From the NCBI GenBank assembly GCA_009746045.1, contig RPFO01000359.1, forward strand, positions 363,683 to 427,682: DNA of 64,000 nucleotides, given 5' to 3'. Positions 8,975 to 19,731 of the stretch are shown piece after piece. The stretch comes from Mesostigma viride (Eukaryota > Streptophyta > Mesostigmatophyceae > Mesostigmatales > Mesostigmataceae). The notes beneath the pieces were generated by a model. It did not search any database. It was not told the origin of the DNA and was given only the letters and a program-made list of their open reading frames with translations. A program made the translations under genes and the position numbers. Positions within the stretch are counted from its first letter, which is position 1. Each line of letters opens with the position of its first letter.

Positions 8975-11577
8975 ATGTCTTCTGCACCAAGTCGTGTCGT
9001 CTCAGTCGGACCTTCTGGAAGTTTTTCGACATCCGGTGGGAATATAAAGGACTCGGACATTCCATGGCTGGCTCTACTCCACCCACCGCCCGAGGCCACC
9101 CATGAGACCATGAACAAGGTCGTCACGCAATGGCGCTACAAGAAGGCCCCCACAAAAGAGGCTGGGGTGTCTCTCGGCCATCGTTTCATTTGCGCGCGTG
9201 GCATCAATACGCGAGACGCCAACGAGTACGCGCATTACGGCAACCTCGCAGACTTTTCGCGGATCTATGCGGAGTGCGCTGCTCATCCCATTCGCCGCAC
9301 GCTCGACGAAGTCATAAAGCCCGACGACCCGTCGTGGGCGTACGTCGACATCGACGACAAGGTCGATCCAGATGACGAGCGTCTGGCAAACATCGATTAT
9401 CCAGGACACTTTCGCCGTGTGCACGATGAGTACTGCCGAGTCGTCCTGAACATCGCGACGGAGGGCTTTCGCTACGAGGTCAGCACAGCGTCTCGCATGA
9501 AGAAGGACCTGTTCAAATCGTCCTTCCACATCGTCGTGCGCGGTCTCGTTCTTGCCGACCTTGCCGCGAGAGTGTATTGGTACAGCGGCCTCACCGATTT
9601 TATCAAGCGCGCATCGTTCGACACTTCTTCGCCTGTTCACGATGACGCTCACGAGCTGCTTAAATACAAGGTCAGCGGTCAAGAACAATTCGACGAGATC
9701 TGCCGCCACCCAGCTGACTATTTCGGTGAAATGGACACGGTGATCGACGAAGCAGTCTACAGGAGAGACAGCCTTTTCCGATGCGTTGGGATGCACAAGT
9801 TCGGGGATACCGACCCTCTGGGAATTCTGCGCACGTGCGAAGGCTCGTCGAGCGACTTCCTCGACCATCTCATCAACGTTTACTCGCCTGACGACGTCTC
9901 TGGCGGGGTGGTGGTGAGCGCGCCTCCGGACTGGGCGGCATCGCTGAAGAGGAGAGGGGTTCGCGGACGTCGCGAGTGTACGGTGAAGGGGGCGGGCAAG
10001 GACATCGACATTTCTGCATCTCTCGCCGCGATGGAGAAGGTGGCCCCCGAATGTGATTACCTCGAATGTGGCCGCATTGAGCTGTCTCCAGACGTCAAGC
10101 TCGTGAGGGTTAAGTACCAACAGTGTGCAACGACCACATCTGCCTCATCTGCAACAAGGTGCACGAGAAGAACGGCCCATTCACGCTCCAATACCCATCG
10201 GGGCAGGTATTTTACGACTGCTACAGGAAATCGCCAGATGCTCGCAAGATCGAGATCGCACCTTCCGTGATGCAACGGGCGGACTCTGACCAAGTCCCGT
10301 TCACTCACACGTACTCGTCCGAGAAAATCGAGCCTTTCAGCTGGGATGCGCTGTTTGGAGGCCCGCACAAGAGCACCATCCTCGTCCAGTCCAACTGCGG
10401 GACAGGTAAATCTGAGAGGATTCGTGAACTCGTCAACGAGGCGGTGAGGAGTGATCCAGGTATTCGCGTGTGCTGCATCGTTGCCAACATTAGCCTATCG
10501 AAGGAGGAGGATCGCAACTACAAGTCTCTGGGCGAGGGTGGGAGGACAATTGTATGGGAAGGCAACGCGTTCCATCTCCTGTACAGTGACCCAAATTTTC
10601 GTCACTATCTCAGCGGCTCAAAGGGAATGATTTCTGACGACAGGGTGTTGATAGTCCTGAACAGCATCTTGCGCCTCACGGACCAACCGTTCGACCTCCT
10701 CATCCTGCAGACGAAATATACAACACCCTCACTGCCCTTTCACACCGCTACGTGGAGAACCGTCGCGAGGTGTTGAGAAAATTCGTCAGGCTCATCGAAA
10801 CGTCAAAGGTCGTGATCGCGCTAGACGCTACTGTTACTCGAAAGGTCTACGATTTCATAGCGGCCTATCGAGCGGCGGACACTATGGAGGTGGATTGCAA
10901 CACCTTCAGGCGCCCTACCAACAGGACTCTGCGATGGGTGGACGTGACCTCAGAGAAGAACTGGCGAAAGGTCTGCGTGGATCGCTTTGTCGCTGAGTGC
11001 GAGAGGAGGATAGAGGCCGGAGAGAGGATTTTCTGCCCAATGTCTGGCAAAAAAGAGGCCGCCATGGCGTATGAGGCACTCAAACCCTTCATCGACAAGC
11101 GCAAGAACGGGCGTCTCTATACTAGTCTGACGAGCAAGGAGGATCTGGAGATTGGCGCGAATGCTGCGTGGGCTGACTTGGACTTTTTGATCTTCAGCCC
11201 CACGATCACGGTTGGAGTCAGCTACACGGAGCACACGTTCGACAGCATGGTGGGGCTCTTCATGAACGGGGACTTCTACGCGAGCTATACGACAACCCTC
11301 CAGCAAATTTTCAGGGTGCGCCACTTAGTCAAGGGAGAGATGGTCATCTTCTATCGAGACACGACTTCGCTTCTTGACAGACCTCCAACGGACTACGGCA
11401 CGATCGTCGAGAACATGATCGCGGGAGACACTGCGCTCATCCAGCTGCTGTTCGACAACGCTGACGTAGTCTGCGACTGGAGCGCGGACAAGTCGCGCAT
11501 CTACGACAGAAATGGTCCCAAATTCCGCCTCTTCTGCCGGAACCAGCAAGATCTCGCGGTGTCGAGGTCCCACTATA
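8975..11577 (+). pseudogene. Viral AEP primase-helicase, 5' part (UL9/OBP-like helicase)
   Basis: The N-terminal domain is an archaeo-eukaryotic primase: AYVDIDDKVDPDD holds the metal-binding acidic residues, KSSFHIVV is the His motif, and DTVIDEAVYRRDSLFRCVGMHKFGD is the third motif. A Cys/His zinc-binding segment follows (CNDHICLICNKVH, about 10125). Next comes a helicase with Walker A NCGTGKS (about 10395-10415) and downstream ALDATVTRKV, FSPTITVGVSY and QQIFRVRHL, which resemble the origin-binding-protein (herpes UL9-like) helicase family. It would prime and unwind viral DNA. The frame breaks near 10113 (a small TG duplication) and near 10710, right at the Walker B box. Cop2 with TSD CTATA then cuts the gene at 11577. 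The 3' part is at 19732. Confidence 0.85.
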
Positions 11578-12059
11578 AGTTGCAAATAAATGGAATGCGA
11601 TGTAAATCAGAAAGCATGAAATGAACGTTGTGTTTATTGTTCTCATACGTTATTGTCGTTGTTGCATAATTCGTCTTCGTTGCGCATATATTCTGTTGCG
11701 CTTGGCACCTTCATCAGTCTTGCTGAATATCCTACGTGGACATGCATTCCATGTAGTTCAGTGCATGCCGCGTGTTAGATACTTCTAGAATCCTCTAGGA
11801 GGTACCAAGGCAGATGCGCATACATAATAGGCCGATAGTCGGCTCAGTCCTATTGACAGTACTACACCGGCCCTTGACCAGCCGGTGACGTGGAGGCCTG
11901 GGAGACGCCCACATATTCTACGTGGCGTTATCCCATTGGCGAGTACTAGTGAAGTACAGCCATTGGCCCAATACTACAATAAAGTATATTGTAGTAATCT
12001 GTACAAGATCCTCTATCTCTGAGGACCCATGTGGACCCTAGATGGGTCTCCAACCAACT
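11578..12059 (-). repeat. Cop2 3' LTR
   Basis: 482 bp, AGTTGCAAAT...AACCAACT as read on the plus strand. Near-identical copies are at 17547-19731 (split) and 43263-43744 (Cop3). It contains a TATA-rich AATACTACAATAAAGTATA stretch. Confidence 0.92.
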
Positions 12060-12327
12060 CCAGCCATTCTTTCCCTTGTGAAAGTGATAAGGCTTAGATG
12101 TATTCATTGATGTTCGGCCGCACCTGGCCAGTTCACTTTCACATATGTGGGCAATGGGGACTCACTTGGGTCTTATGGAGTTTGCATCTCATCATTGCAT
12201 GGTTGGTGTAACCTGCTGTAGGGAAAACCCAAATCTGAAGGAAAACCTCTTCTCCAGAGAGGACAAAACCTCCAGGGGGATAAAAACCTACAGGAGGAGC
12301 ATTAGGCTCAGGCTCCCAGATTACTCC
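12060..12327 (-). other. Cop2 3' untranslated region with polypurine tract
   Basis: No gene. On the coding (minus) strand the bases just before the 3' LTR are purine-rich (AAGGGAAAGAATGGCTGG), a likely polypurine tract. Confidence 0.5.
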
Positions 12328-15300
12328 TCATGACAAGGGTTTCCCAGCCATCATGGACCGCAGCAACTGGTACCCATTAAGGGCCAGTCGTGGAAGCTTG
12401 GTCATAGCATCAGCAGGATTTGAGTGTCCTGGCAGATGTATGGTTATACAGTGGCTGGACAACTCCTTTGCCACAAGGTAGTCCAAGTCAGTAGTAGTGG
12501 CCCTCTCATTCTTGATAAAAGAGACCACGGGCTTATTATCACAATAAACCCTGACATCAATCACGGGTTGAGGTCTTATCTGACTCAGACACCATAAGAG
12601 TAGCTCTCTTATGTATATGGCATCGCGAATGCACATGGCGTATGCCCTGCACTCAGCGGTGTCAATGCCAGCAAACCGCCTCCTCTGAAGGTTACTGGAC
12701 CAGTATACCAACGAGGGCTGTTTGCCTTCATTCCTGATGGTGATCAGGCATCCGGCTCTGGCACCAATCTTGTTGGCAGATCTAGACTCTTGGCTAGCAT
12801 CTGTGTAGGCGTCTATGATGATGCGCCCATGCCAGTCTACACCGGACAACACCAAGTCAGGAGATTCATTGAGGCAGCTCTCCAGGCGCCTCCTTCCTTC
12901 TCCTACAACAACAGAGTCTGGCATCCTACTCTGTACTGCCAGGTCAGGGTTAGTTGTGGCAGCCAGCCAACCCAGTTGACCTTTAACCGTAGGGGCATTC
13001 TCCTCAGTTACTCTCTTGGGCAACTGAGTTATTACTTTTTCTTTATACCCCTTCGCCGATTGCAGCTTAAGATGCCATCCTTTGTCATCCTGGAAAAGGG
13101 TACAGCCAATGCCACAGTAAGGTACCTGGCTGTTTTTACTAAACCATGCTCTGGTACCAATAGGGGACTTGTCATTGAGCCTTTTATAGGTCTCATTCAA
13201 CCATCCCTTGGGACCAATGCGTTGCATATCATCTCCATGTAAGGTAGCCCAGGTGGGTTGTCCTTTGGATTGCCCCACAAAGAGACAATAAGCAAGATGA
13301 GATTGTTGCATCTGACATCTCTCCTGGATGGCAGGAGCAATGGTTTCATACCAGATGACTGGACTGCTGACCAGTCCTTCCCAGCCCACTTTAGGCTGCA
13401 TGTAGGGATGACCTACTTCAGCTATCCAGCATGCTGGGGTCTTAACACAACAGGGTCTTTGAGCTTGCCAAGTGGCTCTGGCCACCTGAGGATCACCATG
13501 CAAAAAGGCCCTGGTGAAGTCATCAATTTCTGCTCCATAATCCAAGCCATAGTCCAAAGCACCAAGGTACAGACTAAGAATAAGCCTGAGAACAGGATGT
13601 GACAGGCCAGGAGTGTACAGCTCCTCCTTATCAAAGTCTGTAGTACCATGGAACTGGGTCACGACTGGACGTGCGTTTGGTATGGGAGGCTCACCAAGCT
13701 TGCTCTTCATCTTGCATACAAAACGCAACTGAAGCATTTGAGCATTGGGTGGAGGTTCTGAAATGCCTTCAAAAACATCCAGCGTTTGCCACTCCTGGAG
13801 CGCACGCGCCAATGCTACTCGCCAGGCCTCAAGGCCAGCGAAAGTGTGACAATCCAGGTCTACATCATCAAAGGACATGGGGCTATGAGCAGCAAATGAC
13901 CTTTTTGTGAGACCAAGAGAAGTCACACTGAGCTGGGCGGGTTCTACCAGCTCAGAAGCTGGGGGTATATCCCTTCCCCATTCTGCTCCTTTTATTGAAC
14001 CGACACAGGCGGTCTTCCAATTTGCCTTCTGGAACATTTCAAGAGGCAAGAGACATCTGAATGATTCCAGAGGAATTGGGTCACAATGGGTTTTTAGGAG
14101 ACTCTTTGTGTTATTGGGGCCATCAACAATGGTAACACCGGGAGTCACCAAGAATGGCTGGCCAATGAGAGTGGGTCCCTTATAGCCATCAACAACACAA
14201 AGTGTCAAAGACTCACCCAAGAATGGGATAGTGATATTCCCAAGAACTTGATGATCAGTGTTACCCGCAAAGTCTTGGACAATAGTCCATGGACTGGGTT
14301 CAAGGGAATACTTATCCAGCAAAGCATTAAAGGGCGAGGTGACAGAGACCTCTGCTTTGGTATCCACATCAAAGCCATCAAGGTCCATGCCCTTCTCTAG
14401 AAGAGAAGTTATTTTGGCAATCTTTAGTGAGGGCTTGAGCTTCTTTACAATATCCCGAAGCTCTTGAGGATTGCCTCTCTTGCCGAGCTGAGTGTTCAAC
14501 CTGGACAACCCCTCCTCAGCTTGTCTTCCTTGGGCTGGAATCCCATCAGTCTCCAAGGGCAATGGCTTATTACCAGGGTAATTGGATCCAAGCTTTGGCT
14601 GTTCAGACTGAAATATGTTATCCACCTGCCCAGGGGTCTCAAGCCCATGTTCCAACGGCCGGAGCTTCCGGTGCTGATCAGACACCCTATTATCCAACAA
14701 GTCAGCTTCATCCATATCATCCTGTGATATCCCAGTCAATGTCTTAGGCTGAGCTTGCTGAGTAGTAGGCTCCAGTTGATGGGAGGCCGCCCTTTCTGGT
14801 AGTTGGAGTCCAGCCTGTTCACTGGCCAAAGGTGGACAGGAAAGATTGGGAGATCCAAGTGCCTCTTCAGGGGCCATAATTTCCAGGGGATTTTCTTGAA
14901 CGTTCATTGGATCTCTCTTCAATCTATTCCAAGCCAGATGATAAGTGGTCCCATTCCAGACCACATCAGCAGTTTTCATCTCCAGGTCAACTGAGGTTAT
15001 GGTCCCTGGACCCTGCCAATAACCACGTTTACCAGGAGCATTTTCTTTGTGGAAGATCACCTGGTCTCCCACCTCAAATTTTAATGATTCTCCTCTCTGT
15101 TTATCCTTTTCACAGAGATGAGCATACTGTGCCCACCTCTGCTTACTCCATGCCTGCATGATGTCATCAGGGTAGAGGCCACCTGCTAGTCCACGAGGTG
15201 AGACCAGCCGTGGAACACCACGCACCTTGATAGTATGAAAACGGTTGTTCATGGTGTTTTCCACTTTTGCAGCACCCAAACACCTGACAGCAAAAGTTGG

Positions 15301-16251
15301 TTTAAACATCTCAGGATAGTCCCCGGATATTACCAACTTCTTAAGCTCCTGTATATATCTGTCAACCTTGCCTTGGGCTTGGTGATCTTCACGACCCACA
15401 ATCCTTAGGAAAGGCAGATCAGAGTATTTGGTCAGGCAGTTAAACTGCAAGTCCATCTGCAGCTTATGAATAACTGCAAACTTCTGCAGAATAACAAGAA
15501 CTGCGGCATGGAGAGTATTCTCATCCCCTGCTGCCATAGGTTCAATTCCAATGTAGCCTGACCATTCATCCACAGCCACCAAGTAAGGCAATTGCCTGTA
15601 ATTGGTGAAGTAGAGGATATCAGCTTGTAGATTACCCCTACCATCTGCAGGATGCTTTGCATGACGTTTGGAAGGCTTGTTAGCACACAATTGGCACACA
15701 CAATGTTCTCTGACATCTTGATAAGCCTGCCAGAGAGCCTTGTTATTAATGGCTTGAACAAGCCTAATGGCATTGTTTCCATGGCCACAGGGCAAACTCT
15801 TAGCCAGAGTCCTAAGATTAATACAATCATTAGGCTCAGGCTCTTCAGGACATGGACGGGCATCCACGTTCCTGGCAGAGCAAGAGTCCAAGTTTTTATT
15901 ATCAATATAACAAGGATTATTGCTCTGAGGAGCTTGACTGTTAACAATATCAATGGGTGCTTGGCTACAAACAGGAGCTGCACCACATGTATTGTTCACA
16001 GATACGTTGCTCACCTGGGCAACACCATGTGGCATCTGTCTACAACCAGGAGCAGATCCACATGTATTATTTACAGGAAGAGTTCCCTCTGGGGTACTCT
16101 TTTTATTCCAGGCATGGATAGGAATGCCACAAACAGGGGCACTTTTACTGCTGCTCACTGGGGCAGCTTTACGGTCAGTAGGGGTTACTGCTGGAGCCCC
16201 TACCACCTGGCAGGCCTCATCTGCCATGAGTCCACTCTCATCAGCATCCAT
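12328..16251 (-). CDS. Cop2 Pol polyprotein: INT-PR-RT-RH
   Basis: An uninterrupted frame of 1307 residues. A Cys/His-rich leader (1-130) is followed by the integrase zinc domain (about 145-195: HGNNAIRL...CVCQLC) and the integrase core with Asp in QADILYF, Asp in QMDLQFN, and Asp instead of the usual Glu in GKVDRYIQELKK. A GPF/SH3-like segment follows (FEVGDQVIFHKEN, about 390-445). At about residue 630 a retropepsin-like domain appears (FDVDTKAEVSVTS...TLIGQPFL, DTKA at 14353-14364). The RT follows with catalytic LHGDDM (13228-13242), and then RNase H (DAYTDASQ...NPADAMTK). Copia proteases normally precede the integrase. Here the protease lies between integrase and RT, as in Cop4 and Cop5. 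The altered third catalytic residue may make this copy's integrase weak or inactive. Confidence 0.88.
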   Translation of the reverse strand: MDADESGLMADEACQVVGAPAVTPTDRKAAPVSSSKSAPVCGIPIHAWNKKSTPEGTLPVNNTCGSAPGCRQMPHGVAQVSNVSVNNTCGAAPVCSQAPIDIVNSQAPQSNNPCYIDNKNLDSCSARNVDARPCPEEPEPNDCINLRTLAKSLPCGHGNNAIRLVQAINNKALWQAYQDVREHCVCQLCANKPSKRHAKHPADGRGNLQADILYFTNYRQLPYLVAVDEWSGYIGIEPMAAGDENTLHAAVLVILQKFAVIHKLQMDLQFNCLTKYSDLPFLRIVGREDHQAQGKVDRYIQELKKLVISGDYPEMFKPTFAVRCLGAAKVENTMNNRFHTIKVRGVPRLVSPRGLAGGLYPDDIMQAWSKQRWAQYAHLCEKDKQRGESLKFEVGDQVIFHKENAPGKRGYWQGPGTITSVDLEMKTADVVWNGTTYHLAWNRLKRDPMNVQENPLEIMAPEEALGSPNLSCPPLASEQAGLQLPERAASHQLEPTTQQAQPKTLTGISQDDMDEADLLDNRVSDQHRKLRPLEHGLETPGQVDNIFQSEQPKLGSNYPGNKPLPLETDGIPAQGRQAEEGLSRLNTQLGKRGNPQELRDIVKKLKPSLKIAKITSLLEKGMDLDGFDVDTKAEVSVTSPFNALLDKYSLEPSPWTIVQDFAGNTDHQVLGNITIPFLGESLTLCVVDGYKGPTLIGQPFLVTPGVTIVDGPNNTKSLLKTHCDPIPLESFRCLLPLEMFQKANWKTACVGSIKGAEWGRDIPPASELVEPAQLSVTSLGLTKRSFAAHSPMSFDDVDLDCHTFAGLEAWRVALARALQEWQTLDVFEGISEPPPNAQMLQLRFVCKMKSKLGEPPIPNARPVVTQFHGTTDFDKEELYTPGLSHPVLRLILSLYLGALDYGLDYGAEIDDFTRAFLHGDPQVARATWQAQRPCCVKTPACWIAEVGHPYMQPKVGWEGLVSSPVIWYETIAPAIQERCQMQQSHLAYCLFVGQSKGQPTWATLHGDDMQRIGPKGWLNETYKRLNDKSPIGTRAWFSKNSQVPYCGIGCTLFQDDKGWHLKLQSAKGYKEKVITQLPKRVTEENAPTVKGQLGWLAATTNPDLAVQSRMPDSVVVGEGRRRLESCLNESPDLVLSGVDWHGRIIIDAYTDASQESRSANKIGARAGCLITIRNEGKQPSLVYWSSNLQRRRFAGIDTAECRAYAMCIRDAIYIRELLLWCLSQIRPQPVIDVRVYCDNKPVVSFIKNERATTTDLDYLVAKELSSHCITIHLPGHSNPADAMTKLPRLALNGYQLLRSMMAGKPLS

Positions 16252-16289
16252 AAGGACGCTGTAGGGGTTATATAAACAGAGAGGATCAT

Positions 16290-17533
16290 CTAGTTTTTCT
16301 GCTGCTGCTTCCTCTTGCGGCCACGAGAGGTATTGCCACCCCGCGGCTGAGAAGCATCACCACCACGCGGCTGGGAAGCGTCACCACCACGCGGCTGAGA
16401 AGCGTCGCCACCACGAAGGGCACCGCTCTTGACGGCTTGGGAGATCTGCTGCAGCAGCTTGAGGACCTCCATCTGGGTATCCTTGGGTCCAGCGCCCGCC
16501 TTGCTCCTGCAGGCAGACGCATCATGTCCAGAATTGCCACAAGACTTGCACTTGCGAAAGTAGCAATCCTTAGCCAGATGGTTAGTCCTATTACAGAAAG
16601 TGCAGGGAGGGAAGGACTCAGAATTAGCGACAACCTTACCCTTACATGCGCGGCGTGTGTGCCCGGGCTGCCCGCAGTTGTAGCAGAAGATTTCCCGTTG
16701 CTGCTCCATCACCATGGCGACACGAGGCACCTCCGCGGCACCTCCTTCTCTGGAAACACGGGTTTGATTCGTCAGGAGCTCCTTGAGGTGAGCTCTGCAT
16801 CGGTGAGTGTCGCACAGGTAACCGCGGCAGTTGGCGACCAAATTCCGCTTCTCGGATTCGGACAGAGCACAGTTTTGGATCCATCGGAGATTCACCGCCT
16901 CGTCAGGCCACCGGAGCCCCTGCTTCTCCAGCATGTCGTAGTAAGAGTTGAGGTGCTCGATGATGGTCTGCCCGGGCTTCGGTTTTGCATCTACAAATTC
17001 CTCGATCTCGTCGCAGGTTTTGGCAGTGATAGAACGAAGAAAAGTCTCCCTCGCTCGGCGCAGAAACTCGAACGGCGACCACCGCAGACGCTGTGCTCTA
17101 TCCAGCAGCGAAATCCACTCTGGGTGGTTTTTCTCGCGGTCTCCCAGCGGGGTTCCACGAAGAAACTCCAGCCAGTCCGGAATGATGTCTCGGTTGCCCG
17201 CGAGCCTGCGGAAAAACGGCCCAAGAGAGCTTACAAAGCGATCCCGGTCTGCTTGAATAGCACCAGGCACCAGCGGGGCTGGAACCCATTTCTTGATTGC
17301 CGACAGCAGCTTCGCCTCCTGAAGCAAGGTCTCCCGCCGAAGCACCTTATCACGCGCACGCTGGTTGTCACTACTATAGTACTTCCCTGCCCGCAGCCCT
17401 CCTCCCGGGGCTGGTCGGACATATCCTTATTGTCATCCCTGTGCTCGCCTGGGCCAGGGTCGACAGAAAATTGAGCCGGTCCGTGCTCACCAGGGCCAGA
17501 CCTCTGCTCTGAAAGATTGTCGTCCGAAGACAT
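16290..17533 (-). pseudogene. Cop2 Gag with three zinc knuckles
   Basis: The start is ATG 17533, 14 bases inside the 5' LTR end. The acidic N-terminus (MSSDDNLSEQRSGPGEHG) is in one frame and the rest in another, with the change near 17360-17400. The main 351-residue frame holds a capsid-like helical region (WLEFLRGTPLGD...IIEHLNSYYDMLEKQGL). Three Cys-Cys-His-Cys knuckles follow (CYNCGQPGHTRRAC, CTFCNRTNHLAKDC, CKSCGNSGHDASAC), which bind the genomic RNA. The C-terminus has four RGGDASQP repeats and a basic tail. Gag stops 38 bases before the Pol start, so Pol would need reinitiation or another bypass. Confidence 0.82.
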
Positions 17534-17546
17534 CGCAATGAATACA

Positions 17547-19731
17547 AGTTGCAAATAAATGGAATGCGATGTAAATCAGAAAGCATGAAATGAACGTTGT
17601 GTTTATTGTTCTCATACGTTATTGTCGTTGTTGCATAATTCGTCTTCGTTGCGCATATATTCTGTTGCGCTTGGCACCTTCATCAGTCTTGCTGAATATC
17701 CTACGTGGACATGCATTCCGTGTAGTTCAGTGCATGCCGCGTGTTAGATACTTCTAGAATCCTCTAGCCCCTAAATGGTCTGGCTGCCGATTTTCCGCCT
17801 AAAACTGAGTTACAGCCGACACGTCGGCACCTTCTCGGGGGACCAAATGCCGCGAAAACTATTGAGAATTAGGAAACGTTTAGCTGAGAAGATCGAAAGT
17901 TTATAATTTTCCTCACAGCATGGTACTAGGTTTTGCATACTTCTGACAAAGTTATAGAGGTGTTCTGGCCGGTCAAAGTACAAGGGGTCAGGGTACTTTT
18001 TCACGTACAACGTGCATTCCGGAAAACGACGACCTGGCCATGGCGGCTTGCGCCCACGCATGGCATTTACGTTTTCGTTCGAATTTTCTGACCAAACTCA
18101 GGAAATTGATTTTATACGTCCTAAAGATGATACAGGCCAATTTTTGGTTCGCGGGAATGCCATTTGATAGGTGTCGGCAGCGTTCTTGCTGGAAAAAAAT
18201 GCGATCAGGCCGGACGATAGAAACGTTGACAGCAATACCTTTCCGGCGTATTTTAAAGGATATATTGGTTTCTTTGTACTTTTTATGATACATGGTAGTC
18301 GTAAACGTGCAAGGGTGGCCAGAAATCGCCGAATCCAGCGACCATGCTGCACAACTTTGGTGTTCCGAAATGCGCCATTTTGCGGCCACCGCCTGGGCCA
18401 AGGTAACGCCATCCATGCCTGGTAAAGCTTAATCATCGTTTTCCTATCGATGTTTGACGTTTATATATACGTTCTAGCTTGTGTAGCACATTCTTTTTGC
18501 ATTATTCATGCTCTTTCTTGACCCTGGCCTGGCCCCTTTCTAAAACACCCTTCTTAGATGCTTCCCTCAGTCAGTTGACCTGCCACAGGGTGATGGTGAA
18601 AAGTTTTAGAGGCTGTATGGGTTTGAATACCTCCATATATGTTTGTTATACATTTCCCACACACATATTGCATGAGTGTGAGGCAGTTGGCTGGTCTCTG
18701 TGGCGTCATCAAGCATGTAACCGGTGAGTAGAAGCTTCCCATTGTCAGCATGTGCCACCAGGTGTGCTGGCCATCACCTGGCAAGCTATAGCAGCTTAGG
18801 CCTAGTTTATCCTTGCTAGGGCAAGCTGAAATAGGCTTAAAATCACTAGTTTGTTGGTGGCTGCCTCCTAGAATGCATGCCTTGCGTAGGGTATCCGCAC
18901 CACGTTACCTACGTGCATGGACAAGGTGGCACCTGCACATAGGTGCCATGTAAGGGCAGTGTGATGATGCAGTTATGTTTCCCCATCATTGTGGAAGGGA
19001 AATGTATTGTGTGGCATGGTTGGGGGCCATATTAGTAGGTATTAGTAGGTAGTATGCCCACTCCTACCCCCTTGGTTGCTTTTTACCAACGGTACCCCTA
19101 TGGGCTGTACTGGGTGTAACTGCTGGTATACCCACCCAAATGATGACCCCAATGGCTCAAACTGTTCAGCAACTAATTGTTTATCATCCCTGAAGTGGTA
19201 GGTGCCTAGCTCTTACAACATAATTCAAAATGCACATTCTACCAAAAATGAAAACGCTCGTCTTGACCCCCCTGACTTTGAAGGCAGTTATACATGGCCT
19301 ACCCTGCATATATGTAAGGTTGTGATATACCAACCCGAAGGGCAACTCATGGACATGCTTGGCCCCCAAGGACAGCCATTGGATATGGGTGGGTTGGATG
19401 GCATCTGGTTTGCAAAATTGTGAAGTTACAGCCGATGCATCGGCAGTATTTCTGCCCATTTAGGGGCTAGGAGGTACCAAGGCAGATGCGCATACATGAT
19501 AGGCCGATAGTCGGCTCAGTCCTACTGACAGGACTACACCGGCCCTTGACCAGCCGCTGACGTGGAGGCCTGGGAGACGCCCACACATTCTACGTGGTGT
19601 TATCCCATTGGCGAGTACTAGTGAAGTACAGCCATTGGCCCAATACTACAATAAAGTATATTGTAGTAATCTGTACAAGATCCTCTATCTCTGAGGACCC
19701 ATGTGGACCCTAGATGGGTCTCCAACCAACT
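17547..19731 (-). repeat. Cop2 5' LTR, split by a DNA transposon
   Basis: The LTR sequence occupies 17547-17767 and 19471-19731 and matches the intact 3' LTR at 11578-12059. The insert at 17768-19466 separates the halves with a CTAG duplication. Confidence 0.92.
17768..19466. mobile_element. Non-autonomous DNA transposon, TIR CCCCTAAATGG, TSD CTAG
   Basis: The insertion boundaries come from comparing the two Cop2 LTRs. The 1699-bp insert has terminal inverted repeats of at least 11 bp (CCCCTAAATGG) and a 4-bp duplication CTAG (17764-17767, 19467-19470). Short subterminal motifs recur in both ends (GTTACAGCCGA, CGGCA). I see no transposase; small frames in both directions look random. A 4-bp CTAG duplication is compatible with several cut-and-paste families, including Sola-type elements, so I leave the superfamily open. 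Confidence 0.88.

Larger units (their letters stand above)
11578..19731 (-). mobile_element. Cop2: complete copia-like LTR retrotransposon with noncanonical domain order
   Basis: Flanked by CTATA on both sides (11573-11577, 19732-19736). The left (3') LTR is 11578-12059, 482 bp. The right (5') LTR is 17547-19731 and is itself split by a 1.7-kb DNA transposon; without that insert it is also 482 bp. Gag and Pol lie on the minus strand in between. The LTRs begin AGTTG and end CAACT rather than TG...CA, and the exact 5-bp duplication confirms these ends. The element interrupts the viral primase-helicase gene. Confidence 0.93.

Noticed and set aside
9074-10120. 348-codon minus-strand frame opposite the primase
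   Set aside because: The plus strand carries clear primase motifs in this stretch. The antisense frame has no domain and is a shadow.
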